From: Dentipellis sp. KUC8613 | Lineage: Eukaryota; Basidiomycota; Agaricomycetes; Russulales; Hericiaceae | NCBI GenBank assembly: GCA_002286715.1 | Contig: NSJX01000049.1 | Span: 95,385 to 159,384, forward strand | Length of the DNA stretch: 64,000 bases | Reading direction: 5' to 3' | In this document: positions 1 through 11,258 of the stretch, piece after piece | Layout of the letters: every line of letters begins with the position of its first letter | Numbering within the stretch: position 1 is the stretch's first letter | Program-made: the position numbers and the translations under genes | The notes under the pieces: generated by a model | What the model saw: only the letters and a program-made list of their open reading frames with translations | What the model was told of the DNA's origin: nothing | Databases searched by the model: none

Positions 1-471
1 CGGCGCGGCGCGCTGCTCGTGCGCGAGGCGCAGGTGCTGCGGGCGGAGGCGGCGGCGCTGGAGGCGGAGATGCGCGAGGATGAGATGCGGGTGCCGCGCG
101 CGGTTGAGGTGCGAGCGTGGGCGCTTGGCGGGGAGGCGTGGGCGCTTGGAGGGGGAGGACAAGCGCTTGGAGATGCACAGGCGCTCGGAGAAGGACAGGC
201 GCCCGAGGTGGAAGGACAAGCGCCCGACGTAGACGCGCCCACCCCAATTCACGGACGGCTGCCCAGATCAGCACCATCGGCCGCCCCGCGCACGCGCACG
301 CGTCTCGGGTTCGCAGCTGCGCTGCGGCGGGGGCGCGAGCGCGTGGAGGCGCTGTTGCGCGTGCTGGAGGAGGAGGAAGGGGAGGAAGGGGGGCTGGAGC
401 TGGACGAGGCGACGTTGGGCGTGTTTGTGGAGGTGCTGGAGGTGGTGTGTCCGGAGGTTGTTAGGGTGTGA
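1..471 (+). CDS. 3' end of an unknown protein gene (partial)
   Basis: An open frame runs from the window edge to a TGA at 469-471, so this is the C-terminal exon of a gene that begins outside the window. The visible 156 residues start with an Ala/Glu/Arg-rich stretch (LRAEAAALEAEMRE), compatible with a helix or coiled coil. A low-complexity section follows with degenerate repeats of the type QALG/QAP (about residues 38-75), then a basic linker. It ends in an acidic helix with a run of Glu. Codon third positions are strongly G/C, like the glutamate dehydrogenase downstream, which supports real coding. No domain is recognised. The frame could instead be a chance GC-rich frame, but its length from the very edge and its clean stop favour a gene end. 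Confidence 0.5.
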   Translation, partial: RRGALLVREAQVLRAEAAALEAEMREDEMRVPRAVEVRAWALGGEAWALGGGGQALGDAQALGEGQAPEVEGQAPDVDAPTPIHGRLPRSAPSAAPRTRTRLGFAAALRRGRERVEALLRVLEEEEGEEGGLELDEATLGVFVEVLEVVCPEVVRV

Positions 472-2162
472 GTGCGGTGGCGGTGGGGGAGTGGAGGCGA
501 GACTTCGAGATGGAGATGGAAGTGGTTTTTTAGGTCAGGGTAGTGTTCGGTATCTTCCCAGCTTGGACATCGCGTTGTGTCGGTGGTTATACTTGTACGA
601 GTACTCTGAACGACAATTATAGATCTGCGTGCGCAAGATGTATGATGTGCTTTCCGACCACGAAGGACATGTACAATCCGACTCACCGTAGGAGAATAAA
701 GCATTTTGGTACGCATATATGCAGTTAGCAAGTGCGCCGCGGCAAGGACATCGGACGAATGTCAAACGCGGCCCCGGCGGACGGGTGCTTCGAATTCTTG
801 TCTCCTGCGCTGTCATCCAGGCTTCGGCTTCCACGCCGCATCTCGCATTCCACCGTCCTGAACCTTCTCTGGGCTCCTGTGCCTGCTGTTGCTGAACCGA
901 TGAGTTACCGAATAAAGAGTGAAAGAACGGGCCCTTATCCATATGCATTCCTGCTCCGCCATCTCGTCTTCAGGTTATCTGCCAGTGCTATCTCTGCGCA
1001 GACATGAGATAGTAAATTTGGACGCATATATGCAGCCAGCAAGCGCACTGGGACCTTTTCGACTGCGGATATCAGCTGCAGCGCTACTGTCAGCGTTTTG
1101 GAGCCGGGATGGAAGGAGAACTTCTTCCTACTAACTGTCTCGCACCGTCTCGCGATCGCCCTTGTCATCTAACCTTTGGCTTGCCCATCGCATTTGAAGG
1201 GAACTTCTTGCTTCTCGGACCACGCCATCGTTGACATTGTCATCTAACCTTCGGCTTGCACATCGCATTTCGCGTCCTGAACCTTCTCCACGCACCCTCC
1301 AAGGCCTGGACCCGCCGTGCGTCTTCTGCGCACATCTAAATCTGAGTGGATCTCAAAATACGTACGTACAATCGCGTCGGAATGGCAGGTGCGCACTACA
1401 CATCGCGCTGCCATTCGCCAAGAGACGTCGACAAGACGCGATGTGGGTGCATCGTGCGTGCATTGCGTGCGTGATCGCCTATGTACATGAGCATGTCCAT
1501 GTCCATCACCACGTTCGAGTCCGGGCTCTCAACGTGCATACCGGACACCCTCGTCGCGTACGAATTAAATACACAGTCTGGGCGGCAGTCCACGGCCTGA
1601 TCAGCACTGGGCGGCATGGGCAGATAGCGCGTACGCGGAAGGGGTGAATGAATGAATAGATGGGTGTAGATCGTGATAGAGATGGAGATGGAGATGAACG
1701 CTCGCCAAGCACAGACTTGGACGTCCGTAAGTACGCAGCGTCCGCCAGTACGTGTCGCGAAATCGGCCAATGGTATGCGGGTCGAGGATCGTCTCTGTCT
1801 CTGTCTGTGGTAGACAGCACGGTCTTGAACGCCCCGCCCGTGCTCGATCGGCGAATGGGAGGAACAGTACCGGTGCTGTGTCGCTGCCAGTGCGTCCGGG
1901 GTGCAACGCCGCCGCCACCGCCAGTCTAAGGGGAGATCCGGGGATTTGTCGTGCATTTTTTCACAAGATTTCGATGGGGATCGCTGGGGATTGGGGGGCG
2001 CCGTGCTGTCAATGGGTCAGGTGCATCGGGTAGGGGGGTCATGTGCGGGCGACGGTGACGGTGACGGTGACGGTGAAGAGGTGCAGGCAAAAAGTCTAGC
2101 GCCTGGCGGGGATCGCGCCGACTGAAACGACTCGAGCGCACTGGTTCTCTCGGACCAACCGC
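472..2162. other. Intergenic region with decayed direct repeats
   Basis: No convincing gene is seen. Imperfect duplications are visible: a block around the palindromic core GCATATATGC at 711-737 recurs at 1021-1048, and a block at 1161-1196 (cttgtcatctaacct) recurs at 1235-1270. A short hexanucleotide repeat (GACGGT)n lies at 2051-2076. The open frames here change strand and lack splice-consistent continuation. Confidence 0.5.
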
Positions 2163-2169
2163 ATATATA
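2163..2169 (+). promoter_or_regulatory. TATA box of the glutamate dehydrogenase gene
   Basis: ATATATA lies about 100 bp upstream of the ATG at 2268. A pyrimidine-rich stretch (2170-2225) follows, as is common before fungal transcription starts. Confidence 0.6.
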
Positions 2170-2267
2170 GCCTCCGCCTCCGCCTCTTCCTCCTCCTCTC
2201 TCCTTCCATCTTTACTTCCTGCTTTCGCTCTACCTGCTACGCACACACCACCCCCACGCACACCGCC

Positions 2268-5200
2268 ATGCAGCCCGCCCCGACCGACGGCAGCGCGCCG
2301 AGCGCCCTCGCGGACCCCGCCAAGAGCCACCTGTTGCACGCCCCCGGCCCGTACGCGTCCCCCGCGTCCTCGCGCACCGCCAGCGACTCGTCCCTGCACC
2401 GCGTCAAGAACGTCCCCGGGTACACCACGCCCGTGTTTGCGGGCAAGGAGGCGCAGCGGGAGCAGGTGCAGAGCATCGTGGCTGCTAAGGTGAGCGTTTG
2501 CGTGCGCGTGCTCGTTGTTGGAGGAGGCGTTGTTTTTGCTTCTGCTGCGTCGTTGTTTCCGTTTCTGCTGCATCGACGCTGTCGCCGTCGTTTTTGTTCT
2601 TGCCCCGCCCATTCCCGTTCGCATCCGCCTCCGATCTGCGCGATCGCCCATCGCGCCGCTGGGACGAACGCACGGGGCGCGCGCGCGGATGGGCGCATGA
2701 CGTCGTCGTCGTCGCTGCCCGCCGCCGCCGCCCTTGATTCTTGATCCAGACGGCGCTCGGTGACTTACTCCGGCATCTCATCCGCCCTGCGCGCTGTGTT
2801 CCTGGGACTTTTTGTAATGCCTGTGCGCGTTTCGTGGGCGTCGGATCGGACTGCACTGTGCACTCTCGAGCTCGTAATGTGGTCCGGCGGGCGCTCTGCG
2901 GCGATCTCGCGTCGAAGGCGCCGCCGGGGCGCGAGAGCTTTGGGCTGGACTGGACTGTGCCCCGCTCGAGCTCGGGCTCGTGATGTGGTCCGACGCATCA
3001 CGAGATCCGAGCGCGTCGCATCCCAAAGCCATGACCCGGCCGACGTGACATGACACTTTTACCCCACATTCCCTCCCCCCGCCTTCCCCACTTACAACCC
3101 CACTAACCGCCATCACTTATGTAGGGCTTCATCCCGCGCGAGCTGGTCGCGAACGAGGTCACGTGGTTCTACACGCACCTGGGGATCGACGACACGTACT
3201 TCCGCAACGAGGCGCCCGCGGCGATCTCGGACCACATCCTCGCGCTCTTCGGCGCCAAGGTGCTCGCGTACACGAAGCACGACCCCGCGACGCTCGTCAT
3301 CGACCTCGAGCGCATCGACGAGCTCCGCGGCGCGACGTTCATACACACGAGTGCCCCCGGGCGCACCTCCACCGAGGGCCCCGGCGCCGTGTGCGAGTCC
3401 CGGTGCGTGCTGTCGCTGCCTGACGCGCACGACCGGTCGGCTGATGTGGTGTGTGGTGTGCAGCATCGACGAGATCTTCCTCGACAAGGCGACGCCGGAC
3501 CACTGCTTCCGCCTCGAGACGTTCCGCTCGACGGGGTCCATCTCGGCCACCGCGCAGCAGCAGCTGCGGTGCTACTTCGTCTCCAAATGCTCATTCCCCC
3601 CTCCTCCCCCTCCCTCTTCTCCCTCCAATACCACCACCACCCAGAGCGCGACGGACATCCGCGCGGTCTCGGACCCGGTGTTCCTCGAGAAGGCGAGCGA
3701 GAACACGCTCGAGATCTACCAGCAGGTGATGCACAGCGTCGAGCGGCGCTACGGCCCCGTGATCGAGGTGTTCGAGGTCGAGGGCACGCGCGAGCGCAGG
3801 ATGGTCATTGGGTACAAGATGGGCGGCACGTCGCACTTTTTTAGCGCGCTGTCGAATTTGTACCATTATTATGCGCTGTATTCGGCGCGCAAGTATGTTG
3901 GTGCGTGGGTTTCCCTTTTGCGCTCTTCCCCCGTCTCCCGTGTCCCCCTCGACGTGGTTGTGTCCTTCGATTTTGGGCGCGTGCTGACGCCGTGGTTGTG
4001 CTGTGTGGGGTTTCATTTCGTGCAGAGCAATTCTCGAACGGCGTGACGATCATCTCGCTCTACCTCCGCCCGCTCCCCGCGTCCGTCGCGCCCAACGCGC
4101 CCCCGATCGAGCACTCGATCTTCCAGGTCATGAAGGAGGTCTCCCTGCTCTTCTGCCTCCCCGACAACCCGTTCTTCTCTGCGGCGGCGGGTGGTGGCAA
4201 TGGGCATGCGGTGCAGGATGCTGCGTATGCTTGTGCGTGTTTCTCTTTCTCTCGCCGCTCCCGCTCCCGTTCCCGTTTCCTTCTCCCTCGCCTTCCCTTC
4301 CTCGCCTTCCTCCCCTTTCGCTTCCTCCCCTCCCCACCCCTCCCCCCCACCCCTCCCCCTCTACTCTCCGTGTCACTGTAATAACCTGACATCCCGTCAC
4401 CACCACCACCACCACCACCACCACCGCCGCAGACTGCGGCTGGGTCTTCGCGCAGCACTTCTGCAACCGGCTGGGCCCCGCGTACCTCGCGCTGAAGAAC
4501 GTGCTCGACGAGGCGAACCCGGCGCACGCGGAGGTGCTCAACGACATCAAGCGCCGCTTCCGCGAGGAGACGTTCACGCGCGAGAGCATACAGGGCGTGA
4601 TCCATGCGCATCCGGAGCTCGTGCGTTTGTTTGTTTCTTGTTCTTGCTTTCGCTTTGCTTTGCTTCCCCCTCTGTTCTGTCTGCTGCCCTGCTTCCCTTC
4701 TCTGCTCCCCGTCTTCCCTTCTCCCTGCTTATCTTCTTCCCTTCGCTGCTCCCCTTCTTCCCTTCGCTGCTCCCATTCTTCCCTTCGCTGCTCCCCTTCT
4801 CTCCTTCTCTGCTCCCCTTCCCCCATCCCCGCATACCCCGCCGCCCACCCAAAACCCGCTGACGCCCACCCACCCCCGCAGATCCGCATGCTCTACGTGA
4901 ACTTCGCGATGGTGCACTACCCCGCGGACGAGGCGCAGCGCCTCATGCCGACGCTCTCGTACCAGCGCCTGCAGACCGAGCAGCCGCTGTCCGACCACGA
5001 GCTGTACGACCGCATCCGCCGCACGGTGCCGAATAAGCATGAGATGCAGGTGTTGGAGGCGTTTTTGATCTTTAATAAGTGCGTGGTTGGGCTTCTTGTG
5101 ACTTTTTGGCTTTTTGGCTTTTTGGCTTTTTGGCTTCCTGTTTCTGTTGCTCCTTTCCCGTTCCCTTCACTTCATCCTTCACTTCCGCTTCTCTACTGTC

Positions 5201-8169
5201 ATCGGCTTTTTCCTTCGCGCCTGCTCCAAAACGCGATCCCCCCGCGCGCACCCGACGACGAACCGGTGGTGTCGAGTATATGAGTATATGCTGACGCTAA
5301 CGCGCACGCACAGACACGTCCTCAAGACGAACTTCTACCAGCCGACCAAAGTCGCGCTCTCGTTCCGCCTCGCGCCCGAGTTCCTCCCCGAGGTCGAGTA
5401 CCCCGTCAAGCCGTTTGGGCTGTTGGTCCTCACTCGCGCGCTCTGCTATTTTTTTCTTCTCGTGGGCGCTTTGGGTCGAGCGAGCGAGCGAGCGTTTTGG
5501 GTCGAGCGAGCGAGCGTTTTGGGTCGAGCGAGCGAGCGTTCTGGCTCTCTGTCGCGAGCGTTCTGGCTCTGTCGCGAGCGCGCGCGCTTTGCGTTTGTGG
5601 ATGGAGAGGCTTCGGCTCTGTGGAAGGAAGGACCTTGCCTGACTGGAAGGAGAGGCGTTTCTGGATTGACGCAAAGGCTTTGCCTTTCTGAAGAGAGAGG
5701 CGTGTGGTGCTGATTCGGTGGCGGTGGTGCTGATTCGGTGGCGATGGTGCTGATTCGGTGGCGGTGGTGCTGACGTTTTTTTGGAATATATTAGCCTGTG
5801 AGGTGCTGACGGTGCTTGTGCTTCTCCTCAGGGAACGAATTCCGCGGGTTCCACATCCGCTTCCGCGACGTGGCGCGCGGGGGCATCCGCATCGTGCGTT
5901 CGAGGAACAAGGAGTGCGTCTTTCCCTTCCTGCCTTTGATCTGTCTGTTCTCTCTCTGTTGACACTGGGGTGTGAAGGAACTACTCGATCAACCAGCGCC
6001 AGCTGTAAGTCGCTCTGCTTTCATGTGTGGATGAAGGATTGGCTGATGTGTGGACGGGGCAGGTTCGACGAGAATTACGGCTTGGCGTCGACGCAGTCGT
6101 TGAAGAATAAGGATATCCCCGAGGGCGGCGCCAAGGGCACGATTCTCCCGTCGTACGCATGCCTTCTCCTTGTGTCTATCCTGCGATCCCCACTCACATA
6201 GAATTGCGATGACAGGCTCGGCGCGAGCCCGCGCCTGTGCTTCGAGAAATACGTCGACGTGCGTCCCCCCTTCTCTTTTCTCTCTTTTAATGCTCACCTT
6301 GAGGATGTTGATGTCCCCCTGTGCTCGCGCGCGTAGTCCGTCCTGGACCTGCTGATCCCCGGACAGAGCCCCGGGATCAAGGAGCGCCTGGTAGATCTGT
6401 ACAACAAGCCCGAGATCCTGTTCTTCGGCCCTGATGGTGCGTATCCGCTCCTTCCGCTCGTCCGCGCGGTGTGCTGACTGCGTCGCGCATGGCAGAGGGC
6501 ACCGCGGACATGATGGACTGGGCCGCTCGTAAGTCTCCCTTTCTAGCATACAGGAGGGAAGCTCATGCACCGGCGTACAGTGCACGCACGCGCGCGCGGC
6601 GCGGACGCGTGGTGGAAGTCGTTCACGACGGGCAAGAGCGCGGAGACGCTCGGCGGCGTGCCGCACGACACGTACGGCATGACGTCGCTGTCGATCCGGC
6701 AGTACGTGCTCGGCATATACAAGCAGCTCGGCCTGCGCGAGAAGGACATCACGAAGGTGCAGACCGGCGGGCCTGGTGCGTCTTTTCCCCCCTCTCTCCC
6801 TTCCTCCGTACTCCACATACTGAATCGACGTGCGGTGTGGTGTAGACGGCGATCTTGGCTCGAGTGAGTATTTTCGTTGTTGTCATCAGTGGGAGTGGGC
6901 AGGGTCGGGTTAGGGTAGACTGGTATACTGACGGATACGGACAGACGAGATCCTGCTCAGCTCGGACAAGACGGTCGCGGTCATCGACGGCAGCGGCGTG
7001 CTGGCGGACCCGGCGGGCATCAACCGCGAGGAGCTGCAGCGCCTCGCGCGCCTGCGCATCCCCGTCGCGAACTTTGACCGCGCGAAGCTCGGCAAGGACG
7101 GGTATCTGGTCAAGGTGGAGGAGCAGGACGTCAAGCTGCCTTGTGAGTTTGTCGCTTTTGCGATTGTGTCTGTGCTGGGTGTGGGTGTGGTGCTGATGTG
7201 CGTGGGGCGAATGCAGCGGGCGAGGTCGTGCTGGACGGGACGGACTTTAGGAATGGCGCGCATTTGCGGTTCAAGGCGGACCTGCTCGTGCCGTGCGGCG
7301 GCCGGTGAGCATTTTCTTCTTTCTTCCGGCTCTTGATGGGAGAGGCGGAGCTGATGGGTCACGGTACGCAGCCCGGAGGCGGTGAACATCTCGAACGTGG
7401 CCGCGCTCGTCGACACGGAGGGCAAGCCGCACTTCAAGTACATCGTCGAGGGCGCGAACCTGTTCCTGACGCAGCAGGCGCGGCTGTTCCTCGAGAAGCG
7501 CAAGGTCGTGCTGTTCAAGGACTCGAGTGCGAACAAGGGTGCGTGTCCCTGCCCCTTCTGCCTTCACATTCATGCTGACAATATGGGATAACGATCACCA
7601 GGCGGCGTGACGAGCTCGTCGCTCGAGGTGCTCGCGGGCCTCGCGCTCGACACGCAGGAATACACCGACCTGATGATCTTCAAAGACGGCAAGCCGTCCG
7701 CGTTCTACCAGAGCTACGTGCGCGACATCCAGGCGAAGATCAAGGAGAACGCCGCGGCGGAGTTCGCGTGCATCTGGAAGGAGTTCCAGCACTGCCAGGG
7801 CGCCAAGGCGCGCACGGCGATCTCGGACGAGCTCAGCAGCACGCTCAACGCGCTCCAGGCGGAGCTCGAGAGCTCGGACCTGTTCGACGACGCGCCGAGC
7901 CGCGCGGGCGTGCTGCGCCGCGCGATCCCGCAGACGCTCGTGCAGAAGGTCGGCCTGGAGGCGCTGATGAAGAGGCTGCCCGAGCCGTACCAGCGCGCGC
8001 TGTTCTCGAGCTGGGTCGCGTCGCATTTCGTGCGTCCTTTCTTTCCCGCTTCTTTCTGTTGTGGGGCTTTTTTTTAACTGAGTGGATTGGGTGGGCGTAG
8101 ATCTACAAGTACGGCGTGCGCGGCTCGAGCGTCGACTTCTTCCACTTTGCGCGCGACTTGGCGCACTGA
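2268..8169 (+). CDS. GDH2: NAD-specific glutamate dehydrogenase (large GDH2 type)
   Basis: Catalyses oxidative deamination of glutamate to 2-oxoglutarate with NAD+ (EC 1.4.1.2), the catabolic route for glutamate; the fungal enzyme is generally cytosolic. I place 20 exons: 2268-2489, 3125-3402, 3464-3900, 4026-4232, 4433-4620, 4882-5078, 5314-5474, 5832-5913, 5978-6004, 6063-6152, 6216-6258, 6337-6436, 6496-6528, 6581-6775, 6846-6863, 6945-7142, 7217-7304, 7372-7538, 7602-8029, 8101-8169. They total 3228 nt, 1075 residues, and every phase fits. Family landmarks are visible: GFIPRELV near the start, DVARGGIRIVRS, the glycine-rich catalytic region GGAKGTI, WWKSFTTGK, PHDTYGMTS, the nucleotide-binding half with ADLLVPCGGR, and KGGVTSSSLEVLAG. 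The start is the first ATG after a TATA box. The exon 7/8 junction is the weak point: the only in-phase GT donor leaves about 13 extra residues before GNEF. A Pro-rich insert (PPPPPPSSPSNTTTT) is read as coding in exon 3. Confidence 0.95.
4734..4820. repeat. Pyrimidine minisatellite in GDH2 intron 5
   Basis: About four tandem units of the form CTTCCCTTCGCTGCTCCC lie inside the 261-nt intron 4621-4881. They do not touch coding sequence. Confidence 0.75.
5102..5136. repeat. Octanucleotide repeat in GDH2 intron 6
   Basis: Tandem copies of TTTTTGGC lie just after the splice donor of the 235-nt intron 5079-5313. Confidence 0.8.
5472..5543. repeat. GC-rich minisatellite at the GDH2 intron 7 donor
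   Basis: Three units of TTGGGTCGAGCGAGCGAGCG type lie at and after the only in-phase donor (5475). The donor therefore sits within the first repeat unit. Confidence 0.75.
5704..5774. repeat. 20-bp minisatellite in GDH2 intron 7
   Basis: About three and a half copies of a 20-bp unit, GTGGTGCTGATTCGGTGGCG, lie inside the 357-nt intron 5475-5831. Confidence 0.8.
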
Positions 8170-8770
8170 GTGGAGCGGCGGAAGACGTCAGAACAAAAGT
8201 AAGAGCGGGTGAGTGTAGATGATTAGCAGATACGAACTGTAAAAAGAAGCGGAAGAAGAAGTCGAAGAAAATAAGCAAAAGGAAAAACTAGCGGGAAAGG
8301 AAACTAGCGGGAAAGGAAAAAGGAAAGGAAGTCTGGTATTGTAGATTGTAGAGGCTAATCGGCAACGCGCTACATACATAGAATTGTACAAGGACTATCG
8401 TGAATCTTGAATGGTGAATCGTGCATTGTTGCTCTCGGTGTCGGCGTCGGCATTGGATGCGATGAAGGACAGAATCGCGGTCTAAGAAGGCCTGAATTTG
8501 AGATCGGACGTAATTGTATCACAGTTTTGGCGTATAGATAGTGCAGGTCATGAAATTGGCTTGATCGCTTCTACTACACAGAAGTGGGTTCGGAGGCCAG
8601 TCTGAAAACGTGAATCTAATGCTAGAAGGGTATCATCGTGCAAATACATTCTACAGTCTAATTAGCGGCATCGTAAGAGTGAATCTGCGCCGCGTCGTGT
8701 AATAATAAACTATCGTAACACCTCTAAGACCAGCATAGCGTACAGCGTCGGGAGATAGGAACGCGTCAAT
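8170..8770. other. Gene-free spacer between convergent GDH2 and B1
   Basis: Holds the two 3' ends. An A/G-rich segment at about 8240-8325 contains a doubled block (actagcgggaaaggaaa). No gene is seen. Confidence 0.5.
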
Positions 8771-9346
8771 TTACATCTGAGAGAAGATGCCGTTCTCGGG
8801 GATGGTGTAAAACCCAGTAGACTCCCTGAGAACGCGCTCGTAGGCTTCACGGATGATGTCCACCCTGCTCTCCACCTGCGCCAGAGGCTGCACCGTCGGC
8901 ATGGCTTTGCTATAGCGCCACAGATCCATGAACTCCATCGCGGCGGTATACCGCTGTACGTAGGTCTGCATGTCGGCCCGCGTTTGTGCGCTGTGACGCT
9001 CCGCAATGCGGGTGAGCGCGAGCACGTAGCTTTCGAAGAACTGCTTGGTCGATGCAGTCGAGGATGCGTGTTGGCCGGATTGAGCGGCTGCGTCGGCTGC
9101 CCTTTTATGCCACTTTTGGAAGTCATTCCAGTTCTCGGACACGACGACTGGAATTATGCGCATGGTCAGATTGGGAAGCCCCTTGCATTAGACAGACAGG
9201 GACTTACAGTGGTGGGATTCCAAGTAGCGCCAGATTTCGGGACGGAGAGCTGCTAAAGATGGTGGGAATTCGAAGGGCGGGACGATCGCTGCTCCTGCTG
9301 CACCCCTGCGGTGGACTCTCGAAGAGCGACTGGAAGTTGATGACAT
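8771..9346 (-). CDS. B1: small DLWRY-family protein, function unknown
   Basis: Two exons on the minus strand, 9208-9346 and 8771-9147, are joined by a 60-nt intron (gtaagt..cag) in phase 1, giving 171 residues. The N-terminus is basic and Ser-rich (residues 2-14). A Pro-containing segment (VPPFEFPPSLAALRPEIWRYL) sits before the junction, then comes a Trp-rich helix (ENWNDFQKWHKR). Near residue 125 lies the signature YVQRYTAAMEFMDLWRYSK. No signal peptide or membrane segment is seen. Two paralogues occur in this window (B2 at 19.6-20.3 kb and B3 at 21.5-22.2 kb), each with one intron at the equivalent place and phase, so the model is well supported as a gene even though the function is unknown. 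The family is not one I recognise. Confidence 0.8.
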
Positions 9347-9454
9347 AGTGCAGGGAAGGAAAACTGCTGATGAGTGATTAGGAAGAGATGTCCGAGGGCG
9401 ATCTGCGGGGGAATGAGGAGTCGATGGTGCCGAAAGGGCTCACCAGCAGTCGAC

Positions 9455-9460
9455 TTTATA
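9455..9460 (-). promoter_or_regulatory. TATA box of B1
   Basis: TATAAA on the minus strand within AGCTCTATAAAG, about 110 bp upstream of the ATG. The same AGCTCTATAAA context precedes B2. Confidence 0.65.
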
Positions 9461-10030
9461 GAGCTACAGAGTGTCATGATGCCACAGTGTCTCTACTCTT
9501 CGTCGATTAGCACTGTCTCATAGTGAAGAGGGTCTATGCACGACTTCTGTGGCCAGCTGTCTCAGAGGGCAAAAATGAGCGCTCCGGACAGTGGCACGTA
9601 CTGAGAAAGCGAAAGTGCCCTCCCCACGCAGTCAGTATTGTTCCGCCACTATTCAGCAGATGCATAGTTCCCGGTTTGATCCTGTAGAAATACAATAGTT
9701 CAATCGCTTCGGAGGTACATCTCACTTTGTGCATTCAAGTCTAGTGTCTTGAAGTTATGACGAATGCAGGACAAAGCAACAACTTATTGCGTTTAGCAAG
9801 TCACTATATCCTCCGGAGATAGTTTAGCCACAACGCTACTTTGTGAACGAGACATACCATGTCAATGAGCCATCTGGTCAAAGTCTGAGGGAGAAGACGA
9901 CTCAGAGGACGCGCCGCCACACTAAACGTCGGGGACACCGCCCGCGCCCCGGGGCGCAAAATGCCGACGGCAATTGCCAGTATCGCTAAGTTTGGGCGCC
10001 TGCCACCGCTGGTGCTTGTCGTCGTCGACG
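9461..10030. other. Intergenic spacer upstream of B1 and gene E
   Basis: Divergent promoter region between B1 (minus) and E (plus). A weak TATA-like CTATAT occurs near 9804. No gene is seen. Confidence 0.45.
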
Positions 10031-10595
10031 ATGGCGGGCCATGGCATTCAGAAAGACATCCATTCGCTCAGATATTCCGCCCACTGTCAAGTCGCGGTGA
10101 GTATGATTTTGCCTTGCCTTATGTTGTAAAACCACTAATCGACCATCTATAGAAGTCAGGAGCGGCAGGAAGAAACGATAGTAGCGACTTTAGACCGAAA
10201 CTTCCTGTCGCGAGGTCTTGCGACTTTCTGATAATGAATGGCGTTGAAATTATCCCATGGAACAGCTTGCTCCCTCAACCAGGCATCTCAGATACACTTC
10301 GCACCCCATGCAGCCTGAGTGACGTCGTACAGCAGTTGACGCGCAAGCACGATGTTCTCTCATCGTTTCGATCCCGTTTTCGCAACTTTGATAAATTTGT
10401 TGCCCGACTCTTGAAGTGCGAAAACGGATGTAAGTCGCTCAAAGGCAAGTGTCGAGCATCTTAAATTTCTTTTTTGATTAACCAGTAGCCGTCAGGTGCT
10501 TTTTATACTGGCAGACACTATCAGAATGCTGCAGACTAATGTACTTATGCATGCTTCTGTACCGGGAATCACTCGAGCGGACGAAAGCCCTATAG
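10031..10595 (+). CDS. E: small protein of unknown function
   Basis: A three-exon model, 10031-10096, 10153-10429, 10486-10595, totals 453 nt (150 residues) with GT..AG introns of 56 nt each. It starts MAGHGIQKDIHSLRY, has a middle section rich in Ser, Leu and Arg (SLSDVVQQLTRKHDVL, FRSRFRNFDKFVARLL) and ends in a Cys/Leu/Tyr-rich tail (WQTLSECCRLMYLCMLLYRE). The frame becomes open only after both introns are removed and closes at a TAG. Lack of any homologue inside the window keeps the confidence moderate. An upstream ATG at 9961 is in a frame that does not survive splicing. Confidence 0.55.
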
Positions 10596-10635
10596 TCTAC
10601 CACGCTTTCAAAGCACTCCCCAAAGCGCTAGCTTC

Positions 10636-10896
10636 TCAGGACTCTCTCAATCCAACCTTTATCTCTGGCATCCTCTCTTCGTTTATTTTCTCCCGTTCTT
10701 TCGCCTGTTCCAGGAAATCTGCTAGTCGTTTCATGCATCGCTTCCTCTCGGAGCTAGTTCTTTCGGCGACTAAGGCTGACATGAACATTTGCTCGTCGGG
10801 TGGCATTGATTTCAGACGCGACTTACCACTGATGCGAATGTCAAGTCTCTCTGGCACATCTCTCCATTGGGCCTGACGGGATGTCACTCGAGCCAT
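10636..10896 (-). CDS. Y: small basic helical protein, function unknown
   Basis: A single-exon frame of 86 residues from the ATG at 10896 to TGA. Most of it is predicted helix rich in Arg, Lys, Glu and Met (SERKRCMKRLADFLEQAKEREK), compatible with a short coiled coil. The 5' leader may contain an intron: a GTAAGC donor near 10964 and a TTTCCAG acceptor fall 15 nt before the ATG. If the leader exon were coding, the frame would extend upstream without an ATG, so I take the ATG at 10896. It is convergent with E. It has the size of the other unknowns in this island, but no clear paralogue. Confidence 0.5.
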   Translation of the reverse strand: MARVTSRQAQWRDVPERLDIRISGKSRLKSMPPDEQMFMSALVAERTSSERKRCMKRLADFLEQAKEREKINEERMPEIKVGLRES

Positions 10897-11258
10897 GTAA
10901 ATAGGATTTTTCTGGAAATTAGAACGTGAGTCCAATCATTGTCGGGAGTGGCAGGGAGCTTACGGTATTGGCTTCAGTGAGATGAGGGGAGGGCAAAGGG
11001 TACAGCAGGGCCACTGCGCCACGCGGTATCCAAGAAGAGCCTTTTCTACTCGCGGTATGGCTGTTCTGGTGCTGTGCACATCGACGAAGCGGCGGCGCTT
11101 CCCAACGCTTTGACCACCCAAGCGGAGTTGACGTTACAAGCAAATCCCATACGTGTGCTTCGGCCGTTCCTACGTAGCGCGATTACATCAAGGTAGCACA
11201 CAAAACGTATGCGCCTGCTCTCTTCAATCGTACATACAACAAAGCTGATCGATGACAT

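Noticed and set aside
4401..4427. (CAC)n run as a His-tract coding region
   Set aside because: It lies just before the acceptor of GDH2 intron 4 and is removed by splicing.
10360..10425. Similarity of E (FRNFDKFVARLL) to A1 (LRNFDKVWEGLEEF)
   Set aside because: Only a few residues match and the surrounding sequence does not align; probably chance.
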